A stretch of DNA of 64,000 nucleotides from contig NZ_NWSQ01000012.1 of NCBI RefSeq assembly GCF_002531725.1, positions 168,111 to 232,110 of the forward strand, given 5' to 3'. Below the pieces are notes generated by a model that was given only the letters and a program-made list of their open reading frames with translations, did not search any database and was not told where the DNA came from. This document shows, one piece after another, positions 14,419 to 23,658 of this stretch (within the stretch, counting starts at the first letter, position 1; each line of letters opens with the position of its first letter). A program made the translations under genes and the position numbers. This DNA is from Rhizobium sp. L43. Its GTDB lineage: Bacteria > Pseudomonadota > Alphaproteobacteria > Rhizobiales > Rhizobiaceae.

Positions 14419-16716
14419 TTATTTGGCAGCTCTGCTTCGCAGCGTGCGGCGAAGCTGCGCCTGCAAGGCGCGAGCGGCGGTTTGCCCGTGGCGCCAGCTT
14501 CCGGCGCGGATGAAGGAGGGGATCTGCATGGCCGGCATCGGCCGGGCGAGCGCGTAGCCCTGCAGCGTGTCGCAGTCGAGTTCTTCGAGAATGCGGATAT
14601 GATCCGCCGTCTCGACACCCTCGGCGATGACGAGAATGCCAAGCGAGCGGCCGATGTCGATGATGGAGCCGACCAGTTTGCGCTGCTCGGCCGATTGCGG
14701 CAGCATGCGGATCAGCTCGCGGTCGATCTTCAGCGTCTTCGGACTCAAGCGCAGCAGGCTGACGATCGAGGCGTGGCCGGTGCCGAAATCATCGATCTGG
14801 ATGTCGATGCCGAGTTTGCGCAGCTTTTTCAGATTGGCGGCCACCGCCTCATCGCAATCGTCGAGCGAGATCGATTCCAGCAGTTCGAAGGAGATGGTGC
14901 CAGGCGGGATCTTCAGGGCGCGGAGCTTCTTGCCGAGATCGGGATCGGCAAGCCGCCTGGCGGAAACGTTGACCGATATTTTCGGCACCGGCAGCCCGTC
15001 CTTGATCCAGGCGCGGCGGTCGGCAAGGGCGCGCTCCAGGATCAGGGCATCGATGGTCGAAACGACGTCGAGATCCTCGGCGATATCGAGGAAGCGATCG
15101 GGCGTCAGCAGCCCGTGCACTGGGTGCTGCCAGCGGGCAAGTGTTTCGACGCCCACGACATCGAGCGTGCGGGCATCGAACTGCAGCTGATAGAAGGGCA
15201 CGAATTCATTGCGCTCGAGGCCGATCAGGATCTCGTCGGCAAGGTGCTTGGCGGAGATGATGTCGCGGCGGGCAGCGGCCGAGAAAAACTCGAAGCGGTT
15301 GCGACCGAGGCCCTTGGCGCGATAAAGCGCGATATCGGCATCGAGCAGCGTCTGCTTGGCATCGAGCTTCGGCCCGCTGTCGATGGCAATGCCGATACTG
15401 GCGCCGAAACGGCAGTCGTGCCCCTCGTACCGGACGGGTTTGCGCAATTCGCGAATGATACGTTGAGCAAGGCCGGCGATCTTCTTCGACCCGGGATCGA
15501 CGATGCAGAGGATGACGAACTCGTCACCGCCGATGCGGGCGACGAAATCGGCGGCGCGAACCGAATTTCCGAGCACGCTTGCGGCATGCTTGAGCATGGC
15601 GTCGCCCGCCCGGTGGCCGAGCGTGTCGTTGATCTGCTTGAAACGGTCGAGATCGATATGCAGGATCGCCAGCCCAAGGCCCTTGGCCCGGCACTCGGCC
15701 GAGCGCTCATCCAGCATCTTGTCGAGATAGCGGCGGTTCGGCAGGCTGGTGAGATAATCGTGCAGCGCCAGGTGCTCGATGCTCTCCTTGGCGGCTTCGA
15801 GTTCGCGATTGTGGGCCTCGGCCAGATCCTTGGCGCGCTGCAACTCGTTTCGGAGCGCGACCTCCGCGGTGACGTCCCAATTGGCGCCGATCAGCTTGCG
15901 GTGGCCGTTGCCGTCGATGAAAAAGGCCGAGCGGGCGCGGATGACACGTTCGACGCCGTCACCGCGAATGATGCGGTACTCCTGCTGGAAATCACTGCCG
16001 CTTTCGACGCTACGGTCGGACAGGCCCAGCACGCGCTCGCGGTCCTCGGGATGCAGACTTTTCGCCCAGGCGTCGCTGGCGATCTGGCGCGCGGCGCCCT
16101 GCAGTCCGTAAATGGCGATGAGGCGCTCGTCCCATTCGACCGTGTCATTGTCGATATCCGCCTCGAAAACGCCGATGCGGGAAATCTCCAGCGCCAGATC
16201 GAGCCGGCGCGACAGACGTGACAGCGTCTCCTCGGCCTCCTTGCGGGCGGTGATATCGGTATCCGTGCCGACGATGCGCGTCGGCACGCCGCTCTCGTCC
16301 CATTCCACGCAGGCGCCGCGGCAGTCGATCCAGATCCAGTGGCCGTCCCGGTGACGTTCGCGATATTCGAAGATCTGGAAATCCGGGTCGCCGGCATTTT
16401 GCCGCTCGATGGCATGGACGACAAAATCACGATCATCGGGGTGGACGAGCTGCAGCCAGGCGTCGTAATCGCCAGCGGCCTCCTCGTCGGGCGCCATGCC
16501 GCGCATGGTCTTCCACGTCTGCGAGTAATATTTCCGGCCGAGACGAAAGTTGTGATCCCATACGCCGAGGCCCGAGCCGACGAGCGCATGGTTCCATCGA
16601 CTTTCCCGATCCGCCAGATCGGATTCGTCGGCCGCCCCGTTGCCGACGCCTGTCTCAGCCGCTGCGGCCTCGCCATGCGGATCCTCGGCTTTTGGATGGG
16701 CTTTCTTCACGGGCAT
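14419..16716 (-). CDS. PAS-PAS-GGDEF-EAL signalling protein (c-di-GMP turnover)
   Basis: A 765-residue cytoplasmic protein without an obvious membrane segment. Two PAS/PAC regions occupy about residues 40-160 and 170-290. A GGDEF domain at about 320-480 begins HDYLTSLPNRRYLD and has RIGGDEFVIL intact. An EAL domain at about 490-745 has ETLARWQHP, NVSARRL, DDFGTGHAS and VIAEGVET. The signature is ETL rather than EAL, which is common in active phosphodiesterases. The protein could make or degrade cyclic di-GMP in response to a PAS ligand; the direction is not decidable from sequence. The ATG at 16716 gives a soluble basic N-terminus. It is transcribed towards purC. Confidence 0.95.
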   Translation of the reverse strand: MPVKKAHPKAEDPHGEAAAAETGVGNGAADESDLADRESRWNHALVGSGLGVWDHNFRLGRKYYSQTWKTMRGMAPDEEAAGDYDAWLQLVHPDDRDFVVHAIERQNAGDPDFQIFEYRERHRDGHWIWIDCRGACVEWDESGVPTRIVGTDTDITARKEAEETLSRLSRRLDLALEISRIGVFEADIDNDTVEWDERLIAIYGLQGAARQIASDAWAKSLHPEDRERVLGLSDRSVESGSDFQQEYRIIRGDGVERVIRARSAFFIDGNGHRKLIGANWDVTAEVALRNELQRAKDLAEAHNRELEAAKESIEHLALHDYLTSLPNRRYLDKMLDERSAECRAKGLGLAILHIDLDRFKQINDTLGHRAGDAMLKHAASVLGNSVRAADFVARIGGDEFVILCIVDPGSKKIAGLAQRIIRELRKPVRYEGHDCRFGASIGIAIDSGPKLDAKQTLLDADIALYRAKGLGRNRFEFFSAAARRDIISAKHLADEILIGLERNEFVPFYQLQFDARTLDVVGVETLARWQHPVHGLLTPDRFLDIAEDLDVVSTIDALILERALADRRAWIKDGLPVPKISVNVSARRLADPDLGKKLRALKIPPGTISFELLESISLDDCDEAVAANLKKLRKLGIDIQIDDFGTGHASIVSLLRLSPKTLKIDRELIRMLPQSAEQRKLVGSIIDIGRSLGILVIAEGVETADHIRILEELDCDTLQGYALARPMPAMQIPSFIRAGSWRHGQTAARALQAQLRRTLRSRAAK

Positions 16717-16814
16717 TCTCGCTTATTTCAATCTTCGTGCAGTCTGCTGTCATTCCATTAAGAAAGACTTAGAAAGCACTTGCTGAACTAGCGAGGAGGC
16801 GGGTTTTCCTTAAA

Positions 16815-17369
16815 TCAGATGGAGAGCCGGCTGAGGAACTGGGCGAAGACCATCGTGCCTTCCGGCCAGGGGCCATGACCGGAATCAGCGTTGATATGAC
16901 CGGCTTCCCCGGCATCGACGAGGAAGGAGCCCCAGCTGCTGGCGATTTCGTCGGCATGTTCGTAAGAGCCGAACGGATCGTTGCGGCTGGCCACCGTGAT
17001 CGAGGGGAAGGGCAGCGGATCGCGCGGATAGGGTCCGAAGGTCATCAGGTGCTTCGGGCGGATGTTGGGATTGGCGACATCCGGCGGGGCAACGAAGAAG
17101 GCGCCCGCCACCGGCTTGCGGAAATGCGGGATGGCATGAATGGCCGAGGCCACGCCGAGCGAATGGGCGACGAGGATGACCGGGCGGGTCGAGGCGTTCA
17201 CCTCCTCGGCGATACGGGCGATCCAGTCTTCGCGGACCGGCTTCGTCCATTCGGCCTGTTCGACGCGCCGCGCCGTGCTGAGTTTTGCCTCCCAGCGGCT
17301 CTGCCAGTGGCTCGGGCCGGAATTGGTGTAGCCGGGGATGATGAGGATATCTGCGTCTGAGGCTTTCAT
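16815..17369 (-). CDS. RBBP9/YdeN family alpha/beta-hydrolase
   Basis: A 184-residue small serine hydrolase. It starts MKASDADILIIPGYTNSGPS and continues HWQSRWE, the typical YdeN/RBBP9 opening. The nucleophile is in LVAHSLGVASAIH, the acid is probably Asp in VASRNDPFGS, and the histidine is in GEAGHINADSGHGPW. Proteins of this family are uncharacterised esterases or peptidases. The ATG at 17369 is chosen because the family begins at this point; the frame stays open further upstream without homology. It is divergent from the DUF2189 membrane gene. Confidence 0.9.
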   Translation of the reverse strand: MKASDADILIIPGYTNSGPSHWQSRWEAKLSTARRVEQAEWTKPVREDWIARIAEEVNASTRPVILVAHSLGVASAIHAIPHFRKPVAGAFFVAPPDVANPNIRPKHLMTFGPYPRDPLPFPSITVASRNDPFGSYEHADEIASSWGSFLVDAGEAGHINADSGHGPWPEGTMVFAQFLSRLSI

Positions 17370-17546
17370 AGTGCCGCCGATGTGAGAAAGCTTGCCCAAG
17401 ATGTCAAGAGGGGATGTGAAAGGGAGAGAGCGACACGGGCGCTGAGCTTTGCTATATTGCTCCAGTGCCGGTTGCGGATTTCGTGTCGGCTTGCCCGCCG
17501 ATGCGCGTCCGCCGCCGACCAGGTCTCGGCTGAGGAGGAGAAAGCC

Positions 17547-18350
17547 ATGGCGGCATTTCATGTCATGACGGGTGCTGGCGAAAGCTTCGCGCGGCCCGTG
17601 GTCAATCGCATCGGTATCGCCGACGTCTTCGACGCGCTGAAGCGCGGATACGAGGATTTTATGGAGAAACCGTCCCACTACGTGTTCCTGTGCCTGATGT
17701 ATCCGATCGCCGGCGTCTTCCTGACGCTGTGGACCTCGGGCGCCAACCTCCTACCGATGGTCTTCCCGCTTATGGCGGGTTTCGTGCTGATCGGCCCGAT
17801 TGCAGCGATTGGCCTCTATGAAATCAGCCGCCGGCGCGAGGCCGGCCTCGACACGTCCTGGACGCATGCGCTCGACGTGCGCCATTCGCCGGCGCTGCCA
17901 TCGATCATCGCGGTCGGGCTGATGCTTTGCGGCCTTTTCGTCGTCTGGCTGGTGACGGCGCAGACTCTCTACAGCAATCTGCTCGGCGAAGTGTTTCCGC
18001 GCAGCATGGCGGATTTCTTCCGCCAGGTCTTCGGCACGCCCGAAGGCATGCAGTTGATCATCTGGGGCAATCTGATCGGCTTCGTCTTTGCGCTCGTCGT
18101 GCTGGCGATTTCAGTCATCACCTTTCCGCTGTTGCTCGACCGTGATGTCGGTGCCGTTTCCGCCGTCGTCGCCTCGATCCGCGCCACGGTCGCCAATCCG
18201 GTGCCGGTGCTGCTCTGGGGCCTCATCGTCGCAGCGCTGCTCGTCATCGGTACGATCCCGGTCTTTGCCGGGCTTGCGCTCGTCATCCCTATCCTCGGCC
18301 ATGCGACCTGGCATCTCTATCGCAAGCTGATTGCGCGGGAAGCCGCGTAA
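17547..18350 (+). CDS. DUF2189 family integral membrane protein
   Basis: A 267-residue inner-membrane protein with about six hydrophobic segments. The N-terminal soluble part includes RIGIADVFDALKRGYEDFME, a DUF2189 signature, and GLYEISRRREAGLDTSW follows TM2. The C-terminal part has VITFPLLLDRDVGAVSAVVA between TM4 and TM5. DUF2189 proteins are of unknown function; some sit near cytochrome c oxidase genes, which are not seen here. The ATG at 17547 follows a strong GAGGAGGAGAAAGCC site. It is followed by a hairpin and then the iron-permease-family gene. Confidence 0.9.
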   Translation: MAAFHVMTGAGESFARPVVNRIGIADVFDALKRGYEDFMEKPSHYVFLCLMYPIAGVFLTLWTSGANLLPMVFPLMAGFVLIGPIAAIGLYEISRRREAGLDTSWTHALDVRHSPALPSIIAVGLMLCGLFVVWLVTAQTLYSNLLGEVFPRSMADFFRQVFGTPEGMQLIIWGNLIGFVFALVVLAISVITFPLLLDRDVGAVSAVVASIRATVANPVPVLLWGLIVAALLVIGTIPVFAGLALVIPILGHATWHLYRKLIAREAA

Positions 18351-18363
18351 TCGCAAGTGCGTG

Positions 18364-18390
18364 CCCCCGGGAATCTCGGATCCCCGGGGG
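18364..18390 (+). terminator. GC-rich hairpin after the DUF2189 gene
   Basis: An 8-bp stem (CCCCCGGG/CCCGGGGG) starts 14 bases after the stop codon, with an 11-base loop. No T-run follows, so termination would be weak or Rho-assisted. Confidence 0.45.
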
Positions 18391-18452
18391 AACCTCAAGC
18401 CGGCCTCGGCGTTTTTAGAAAGCGGAGTTCGGGGAAGGATTCAGAGGTTACG

Positions 18453-18932
18453 ATGAAGCATCTGTTCGCCCACTTCGCGACCAAGACATCGGAATGGGCG
18501 GGCAAACCCGTCATCTTCATTCTGGCGCTGACCGCCGTCATCCTCTGGGCCTTACTTGGCCCTTTCTTCGATTATTCGGAAACCTGGCAGCTGGTCATCA
18601 ATACCGCCACAACGATCGTCACCTTCCTGATGGTTTTCGTGCTGCAGAACGCCCAGACGCGTGACACAAGGGCGATCCAGGCCAAGCTCAATGAAATCAT
18701 CCTGACGAGCCATGCCGAGAACCGTTTCATCGGCATCGAAAATCTCGATGAAGAGGAGTTGAAGCGTCTCGACGAGTTGGTCGCCAAGGCCGCCAAGGGC
18801 CGGGGCGAGACGGAGGCATGTAGGACAGAGGAAGTGGTGAAAGCGGCGCCGTTGAAAAAGGCGGAGGCACGCAAACGTTCTGTGGTTGCTAAAGCGCCGA
18901 AGCAAAAACAGCGGCCGCTTGAGAAAAGCTGA
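18453..18932 (+). CDS. Low-affinity iron permease family protein
   Basis: A 159-residue protein with two transmembrane segments (about residues 20-40 and 52-72) and a long charged C-terminal tail. The conserved part includes TETWQLV-like SETWQLVINTATTIVTFLMV and FVLQNAQTRDTRAIQAKLNE, which define this family (related to fungal Fet4-type proteins by profile). The tail after residue 120 is rich in K, A and E. Bacterial members have not been shown firmly to carry iron. The ATG at 18453 follows AGAGG. It converges on purB. Confidence 0.85.
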   Translation: MKHLFAHFATKTSEWAGKPVIFILALTAVILWALLGPFFDYSETWQLVINTATTIVTFLMVFVLQNAQTRDTRAIQAKLNEIILTSHAENRFIGIENLDEEELKRLDELVAKAAKGRGETEACRTEEVVKAAPLKKAEARKRSVVAKAPKQKQRPLEKS

Positions 18933-18982
18933 ACATCAGGCTGCGACTAAGGGGAAAGCCACCCGACAGAGGTATGCCGGCA

Positions 18983-19008
18983 GAAAAACGGCGCCTGCAA
19001 GGGCGCCG
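18983..19008 (-). terminator. Rho-independent terminator of purB
   Basis: On the minus strand a perfect 7-bp stem (CGGCGCC/GGCGCCG) with a 6-base loop is followed directly by TTTTTCTG. It lies 24 bp past the purB stop. Confidence 0.85.
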
Positions 19009-19031
19009 CCGTATCGTTTATTGCAGATCGC

Positions 19032-20339
19032 TCACGCCTCGCCAAACACCCGCCGGAAGATCGTGTCGACGTGTTTGGTATGGTAGCCGAGATCGAACTT
19101 CTCCCGGATGTCTTCCTCCGAAAGCGCCGTGCGGACCTCCGCATCCGCCAGCAGCTCCTCCAAAAAATCCTTGCCCTGTTCCCAGACCTTCATGGCATTG
19201 CGCTGGACGAGGCGATAGGCATCCTCGCGGGAGGTGCCGGCCTGGGTCAGCGCCAGGAGGACGCGCTGGGAGTGGACGAGGCCGCGGAACTTGTTGAGGT
19301 TCTTCTCCATATTCTCGGGATAGACCAGCAGCTTCTCGATGACGCCGGCAAGCCGGGACAGGGCGAAATCGAGGGTGACTGTGGCATCGGGGCCGATCAT
19401 GCGCTCGACTGAGGAATGCGAGATATCGCGCTCGTGCCAGAGGGCGACGTTTTCCATCGCCGGCAGGGCGTAGGAGCGGACCATGCGGGCAAGGCCGGTG
19501 AGGTTTTCGGTCAGAACCGGGTTGCGCTTGTGCGGCATGGCCGAAGAGCCCTTCTGGCCGGGCGAGAAATATTCTTCGGCCTCCAGCACCTCGGTGCGCT
19601 GCAGGTGGCGGATTTCGGTCGCCAGGCGCTCGATCGACGAGGCGACGACGCCGAGGGTGGCAAAATACATGGCGTGGCGGTCACGCGGGATGACCTGCGT
19701 CGAGACCGGCTCGGCCTTCAGGCCCAGTGCTGCGGCGACATGTTCCTCGACGCGCGGATCGATATTGGCGAAGGTGCCGACGGCGCCCGAGATGGCGCAG
19801 GTCGCGACTTCCTCGCGGGCGGCGACCAGGCGCTGGCGGCAGCGCTCGAATTCGGCATAGGCGAGCGCCAGCTTGACGCCGAAGGTGGTCGGTTCGGCGT
19901 GGATGCCGTGCGAACGGCCGATGGTGACGGTGTCCTTGTGTTCGAAGGCGCGGGTTTTCAGCGCTGCAAGCAGGCGGTCGAGATCGGCGATGAGGATATC
20001 GGTGGCGCGGACCAATTGCACGTTGAAGCAGGTGTCGAGCACGTCGGATGAGGTCATGCCCTGATGGACGAAGCGCGCATCCGGGCCGACGATCTCGGCG
20101 AGATGGGTGAGGAAGGCGATGACGTCATGCTTGGTGACGGCCTCGATCTCGTCGATGCGGTTGACGTCGAAGGTGGCGGCGCCGCCTTTTTCCCAGATCG
20201 TCTTTGCCGCCGATTTCGGGATGACGCCGAGCTCGGCCAGCGCGTCGCAGGCATGCGCCTCGATCTCGAACCAGATGCGGAACTTGGTTTCGGGAGACCA
20301 GATGGCGACCATTTCAGGCCGGGAATAACGCGGGATCAT
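19032..20339 (-). CDS. purB: Adenylosuccinate lyase
   Basis: A 435-residue fumarase/aspartase-superfamily enzyme that catalyses both the SAICAR to AICAR and the adenylosuccinate to AMP steps. The superfamily signature is KGSSAMPHKRNPVLTENLTG. Family segments GRSHGIHAEPTTFGVK and FVHQGMTSSDVLDTCFNVQL carry catalytic His and Thr/Ser residues. The ATG at 20339 starts MIPRYSRPEMVAIW, the normal beginning of PurB. It has its own terminator and is about 5 kb upstream of purC on the same strand, so purine genes here are clustered but not in one operon. Confidence 0.98.
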   Translation of the reverse strand: MIPRYSRPEMVAIWSPETKFRIWFEIEAHACDALAELGVIPKSAAKTIWEKGGAATFDVNRIDEIEAVTKHDVIAFLTHLAEIVGPDARFVHQGMTSSDVLDTCFNVQLVRATDILIADLDRLLAALKTRAFEHKDTVTIGRSHGIHAEPTTFGVKLALAYAEFERCRQRLVAAREEVATCAISGAVGTFANIDPRVEEHVAAALGLKAEPVSTQVIPRDRHAMYFATLGVVASSIERLATEIRHLQRTEVLEAEEYFSPGQKGSSAMPHKRNPVLTENLTGLARMVRSYALPAMENVALWHERDISHSSVERMIGPDATVTLDFALSRLAGVIEKLLVYPENMEKNLNKFRGLVHSQRVLLALTQAGTSREDAYRLVQRNAMKVWEQGKDFLEELLADAEVRTALSEEDIREKFDLGYHTKHVDTIFRRVFGEA

Positions 20340-20409
20340 GGGCGGCTGCCTTCACTTCAAAGAGGATTCATCGAGGTTAGCGCCCCTGTAGCAAAGACCG
20401 GCGGCAATC

Positions 20410-20895
20410 TCAACGCATGCGTTTGGCAAGATGATAGCTGCTAACGACGAGGCAGACGAGGCCGAGCGGCAGGAAAAGGCGCAGGCCGATCACCAGGAAC
20501 TGGTAGACGGCGCTGATACTGGTGAAGACAAACTGGAAGGCCCAGACGAAACTGCCGAAGGGGGCGTGCCAGCGCGAATAGAAGAGCCGGTATTCCATGG
20601 CGAAGAGAAAGGCGGTCATCACGATCGTCGCCGCGGTCAACGTCACGAAAAATGCGGCAAAACGCGCTTCCGGCGCTCGATCATAGGCAAAGAAGCGGGC
20701 GACCGGCAGGGCGAAGGGCCAGGAGAGCAGGCCGCCGAGGAAATAAAGGGCGGCGATCTCGGCCAGCCGGCTCGTCTGCAGTCCGTTGCGGAGATAAAGG
20801 CCGAGCATGGCGGCGGCGAGCATCTGCATGCCCCAAAGCAACGCGCCGGCAATCAGATCGGGGTAGGGCGGCTTTGCAGCTCTTAGACGATCCAT
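20410..20895 (-). CDS. Four-TM membrane protein, unknown function
   Basis: A 161-residue hydrophobic protein with four predicted membrane segments (about residues 15-35, 43-65, 82-105 and 128-155) and a basic C-terminal HLAKRMR. No family was recognised. The ATG at 20895 (MDRLRAAKPP) gives a short cytoplasmic lead; an upstream ATG at 20970 would overlap the preceding gene's coding sequence. It lies 28 bp after the DUF2259 gene and upstream of purB on the same strand, and could be co-transcribed with rpe and the DUF2259 gene. Confidence 0.78.
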   Translation of the reverse strand: MDRLRAAKPPYPDLIAGALLWGMQMLAAAMLGLYLRNGLQTSRLAEIAALYFLGGLLSWPFALPVARFFAYDRAPEARFAAFFVTLTAATIVMTAFLFAMEYRLFYSRWHAPFGSFVWAFQFVFTSISAVYQFLVIGLRLFLPLGLVCLVVSSYHLAKRMR

Positions 20896-20923
20896 CCTGG
20901 CAATCCGTCTCCGGCATCCGGGT

Positions 20924-21652
20924 TCAGGGATGAACCGGAACGGCGATCCAGCGTCCGTTTCTTGCCGCATCGAAGGCGAGGACCAGGGCGATGTGAACCG
21001 GGTTTGCGCCCTCCGGCTGGTAGACCATGGCGCCGCCGATCCGGTATTCTACCGAACAGATGCGCTCGGCCGGAACCGTCGTTGCCTGGCGCGCGGCCTG
21101 GCGGTTCGGAGCGCCTTCCTTCTCGATCATCTGCAGGCTGAAACCGATGACGCGCTTGTCGAGCGCCGTGCAGTCCTTCGATGTCGGCACCGGCATCTCA
21201 CCCAGCGAGAGCGTATAGGGCGATTTCGGGGGACCATCGGTCGCAAGTGTGGTGTAGCGGATCGTCTTCGTCGGCGAGCCGAGTTCGGTCGGCGGATTGA
21301 AGGCCGCGATCAGGCCGGGATTGGTCAGGAGATCGTATTTGTCCATCTGGCTGCGCGCCGCCGTCAGGTTCTGCCGCCGCGCCTTGGAAAGATTGGCATC
21401 CTTATCGGTCAGTTCGGTGCGGAAGGGCGTGCCCTCGATATACTGACCGCTGTCGGTATCGACGAAATAGGTGTTGGAGTAGGGGACATTGCCGCTCTCC
21501 TCCTTGATGCCGAATTCCTGAAATCCGAAGACCTTGCCGTCGGCCGAGAAGCCGAGCGGCTGGATATTGGCGATGTCTCCGGCAAGTGACAGGCCGGGCA
21601 GGCCGGCAAGTGTGGCGGCAAACACGCCGCCGATAATCAGACGTTTTATCAT
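20924..21652 (-). CDS. DUF2259-type secreted protein
   Basis: A 242-residue exported protein. The N-terminus MIKRLIIGGVFAATLAGLPG is a signal peptide with cleavage probably after LSLAG. The mature chain begins DIANIQPLGFSADGKVFGFQ, a pattern of DUF2259 proteins, which are predicted periplasmic. The start ATG at 21652 overlaps the rpe stop by four bases (ATGA), implying translational coupling to rpe. The frame is open far beyond this ATG, across rpe in another frame, but that extension is not homologous to anything and is rejected. Function unknown. Confidence 0.88.
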   Translation of the reverse strand: MIKRLIIGGVFAATLAGLPGLSLAGDIANIQPLGFSADGKVFGFQEFGIKEESGNVPYSNTYFVDTDSGQYIEGTPFRTELTDKDANLSKARRQNLTAARSQMDKYDLLTNPGLIAAFNPPTELGSPTKTIRYTTLATDGPPKSPYTLSLGEMPVPTSKDCTALDKRVIGFSLQMIEKEGAPNRQAARQATTVPAERICSVEYRIGGAMVYQPEGANPVHIALVLAFDAARNGRWIAVPVHP

Positions 21653-22326
21653 GTTCGTGCCCCTTCGGCTGCCTGACGCAGATCGGCGACGGTCCGGCGA
21701 TAATCCTCGACCGTATCGCCCTTGAAAATGGCCGAGCCGGCGACGAGGACGTTGCCGCCGGCGCGCGCAATCGCCGGCGCCGTTTCCACCGTGACGCCGC
21801 CGTCGACCTGAAGTTCGATCGGCCGGTCGCCGATCAGTGACTTCGCCGCGGCAATCTTGGCCGCCATCGCCGGAATGAACTTCTGTCCGCCGAAACCGGG
21901 ATTGACCGACATGATCAGGATGAGGTCGACATCGTCGAGCACGTTCTCGATGGCGCTGAGCGGTGTCGCCGGGTTGATCGTCACGCCGACCTTCTTGCCG
22001 AGATGGCGGATGGTCTGCAGCGAGCGGTGCAGATGCGGCCCGGCTTCGGCATGGACTGTGATCCGGTCGCAGCCGGCCTTGGCGAAAGCTTCGAGATAAT
22101 CGTCGACCGGCGAGATCATCAGATGGCAGTCGAAAGTGGCTGACGTATAGGAGCGCAGCGACTTGATGACGTCGGGGCCGAAGGAGATATTCGGCACGAA
22201 ATGCCCGTCCATCACGTCGAGATGGATCCAGTCGGCGCCGGCGGCCGTCACGTCGCGCACCTCCTCGCCGAGCCTGGCGAAATCTGCCGCGAGGATCGAG
22301 GGGGCAATGCGAATGGGCAGCGTCAT
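21649..22326 (-). CDS. rpe: Ribulose-phosphate 3-epimerase
   Basis: A 225-residue TIM-barrel enzyme that interconverts ribulose 5-phosphate and xylulose 5-phosphate in the pentose phosphate and Calvin cycles. Conserved pieces are IAPSILAADFARLGEE, the metal-site segments WIHLDVMDGHFVPN and FDCHLMI, VNPGFGGQKF, and the phosphate-binding LVAGSAIFKG. The ATG at 22326 is preceded by GGAG at nine bases; a TTG just before it is rejected. It is translationally coupled to the DUF2259 gene downstream. Confidence 0.97.
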   Translation of the reverse strand: MTLPIRIAPSILAADFARLGEEVRDVTAAGADWIHLDVMDGHFVPNISFGPDVIKSLRSYTSATFDCHLMISPVDDYLEAFAKAGCDRITVHAEAGPHLHRSLQTIRHLGKKVGVTINPATPLSAIENVLDDVDLILIMSVNPGFGGQKFIPAMAAKIAAAKSLIGDRPIELQVDGGVTVETAPAIARAGGNVLVAGSAIFKGDTVEDYRRTVADLRQAAEGART

Positions 22327-22393
22327 CAAATCTCACTCCGTATGGGCTGCCATTTGACCGTGGCGGCCGGATTCAAGGCTGGCGCGCCGCCGC

Positions 22394-23476
22394 TCATTGC
22401 GTCGGCGCGGCAGGTGGAAAAAAGCCGTTGCCCCGCCATTCGAGCAGGCGGTAGGGATTTTGCGAAAGCTCATGCGCGCCGGTGAAGGCGACGGCGCCGA
22501 CCGGCGTCTGGAATGTCGTGCCGAGAAGCATCTCCTGCAGCGGTTTGCCCGCCTGAGCGGCGGCTTCCGCGGCCCGGCCGGCAATGAGGGCCGCGGTCAG
22601 CGATGGCAGGACATAACCTTCCGGCTCGATGCCTTTGGCGCGCAGCGTCTCGGCCGCAACTGCGCCTTCCTGAAGCAGGGCATATTCCGGCAGAGCGACG
22701 GCGCGCACGCCTGTACCAAGCGGCAGCGGCTGGTCGGCGGCGCGCATGGCATCGCCGCCGAGAATGGAGAGCGGGATGTTTTCCGCCTTGGCGTCGCGGG
22801 CGATGACGGCGACATCGTTGCGATCGCCGCCGATGAAAACCTTGGTCGCACCGGCCCGTTTCAGGCGGCGGACAAGAGCAATCTGCTGCTCCTGTCCCGG
22901 CCGATAGGTATCGGTGAAGACAGGCTTCAGGCCGTTCTGCTCCAGCGCATTGCGCACCGCTTCCGTCAGTTCGCGGCCATGGATGGTGCCGTCCTCGATC
23001 AAGGCGATCGGATCGGCCGCCCAGTCCTTGAGGATCACTTCGATGACCTTTGCCGCCTCGGTGCCGTCGGCCGGCGCCAGGCGGAAGAGCGGCCACCCGT
23101 TCTTCAGCGCATCCTCCATCAGGATACGGGAGCGCACCGAGACGGTGATGGCGGGGATTCCGGCGTCCTTCAGCTTCGGCAGCGCGCCTTCCAGCGTCTT
23201 GCTGCAGAGAAAGCCGACTGCGACCTGCACCTTGGCATTGACAAGCGCATCGGCAACCGCGGCACCGCTATTTTCCTCGCAGGTTTCGTTGACGGCGACG
23301 AGGGTATTGCCGGACTGCTGGATCTCGAAACCGGCGCCGGCGGCAATCTGGGCGCCGAGCAGGACGAGCGAACCGTTCTGAGGGGCGACGACGCCGATCG
23401 TCACGCCGGCCGCATGGCTCGGCACTGCCGCTCCCAGCAGCGTCAGAAAGGCTGCTATGCCACGCAGGTTGATCAT
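22394..23476 (-). CDS. Periplasmic binding protein, branched-chain amino acid (LivJ) type
   Basis: A 360-residue type I periplasmic binding protein. MINLRGIAAFLTLLGAAVPS is a signal peptide with cleavage near HAAG. The mature part starts VTIGVVAPQNGSLVLLGAQI, matching the first strand and helix of the Leu/Ile/Val-binding fold. EDGTIHGRELTEAVRNALEQ and FIGGDRNDVAVIARDA are the hinge-adjacent segments. No permease or ATPase genes are adjacent, so it is an orphan binding protein or serves a distant transporter. The ligand is unknown. It lies 67 bp upstream of rpe. Confidence 0.88.
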   Translation of the reverse strand: MINLRGIAAFLTLLGAAVPSHAAGVTIGVVAPQNGSLVLLGAQIAAGAGFEIQQSGNTLVAVNETCEENSGAAVADALVNAKVQVAVGFLCSKTLEGALPKLKDAGIPAITVSVRSRILMEDALKNGWPLFRLAPADGTEAAKVIEVILKDWAADPIALIEDGTIHGRELTEAVRNALEQNGLKPVFTDTYRPGQEQQIALVRRLKRAGATKVFIGGDRNDVAVIARDAKAENIPLSILGGDAMRAADQPLPLGTGVRAVALPEYALLQEGAVAAETLRAKGIEPEGYVLPSLTAALIAGRAAEAAAQAGKPLQEMLLGTTFQTPVGAVAFTGAHELSQNPYRLLEWRGNGFFPPAAPTQ

Positions 23477-23658
23477 GAAAGGCGGAGATCCCTAGCCATC
23501 GTCCATGCCCTTTTATCCGCAAGGCCGCAATCGTCAAAGAAAAACAAGCGTAACGCAGCGCTTTTCACCGCTGCTATTGTAGAAAAGGTAACCGATGCTC
23601 GCCATATTGGCGCGATAAACAAGTCGATCCAGGCAGAAAAGCGCGGACGGAGAAGCAG

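Noticed and set aside
20924..22336. A 470-codon frame joining the DUF2259 gene to sequence overlapping rpe
   Set aside because: The first part is rpe read out of frame; the signal peptide and coupled ATG at 21652 mark the true start.
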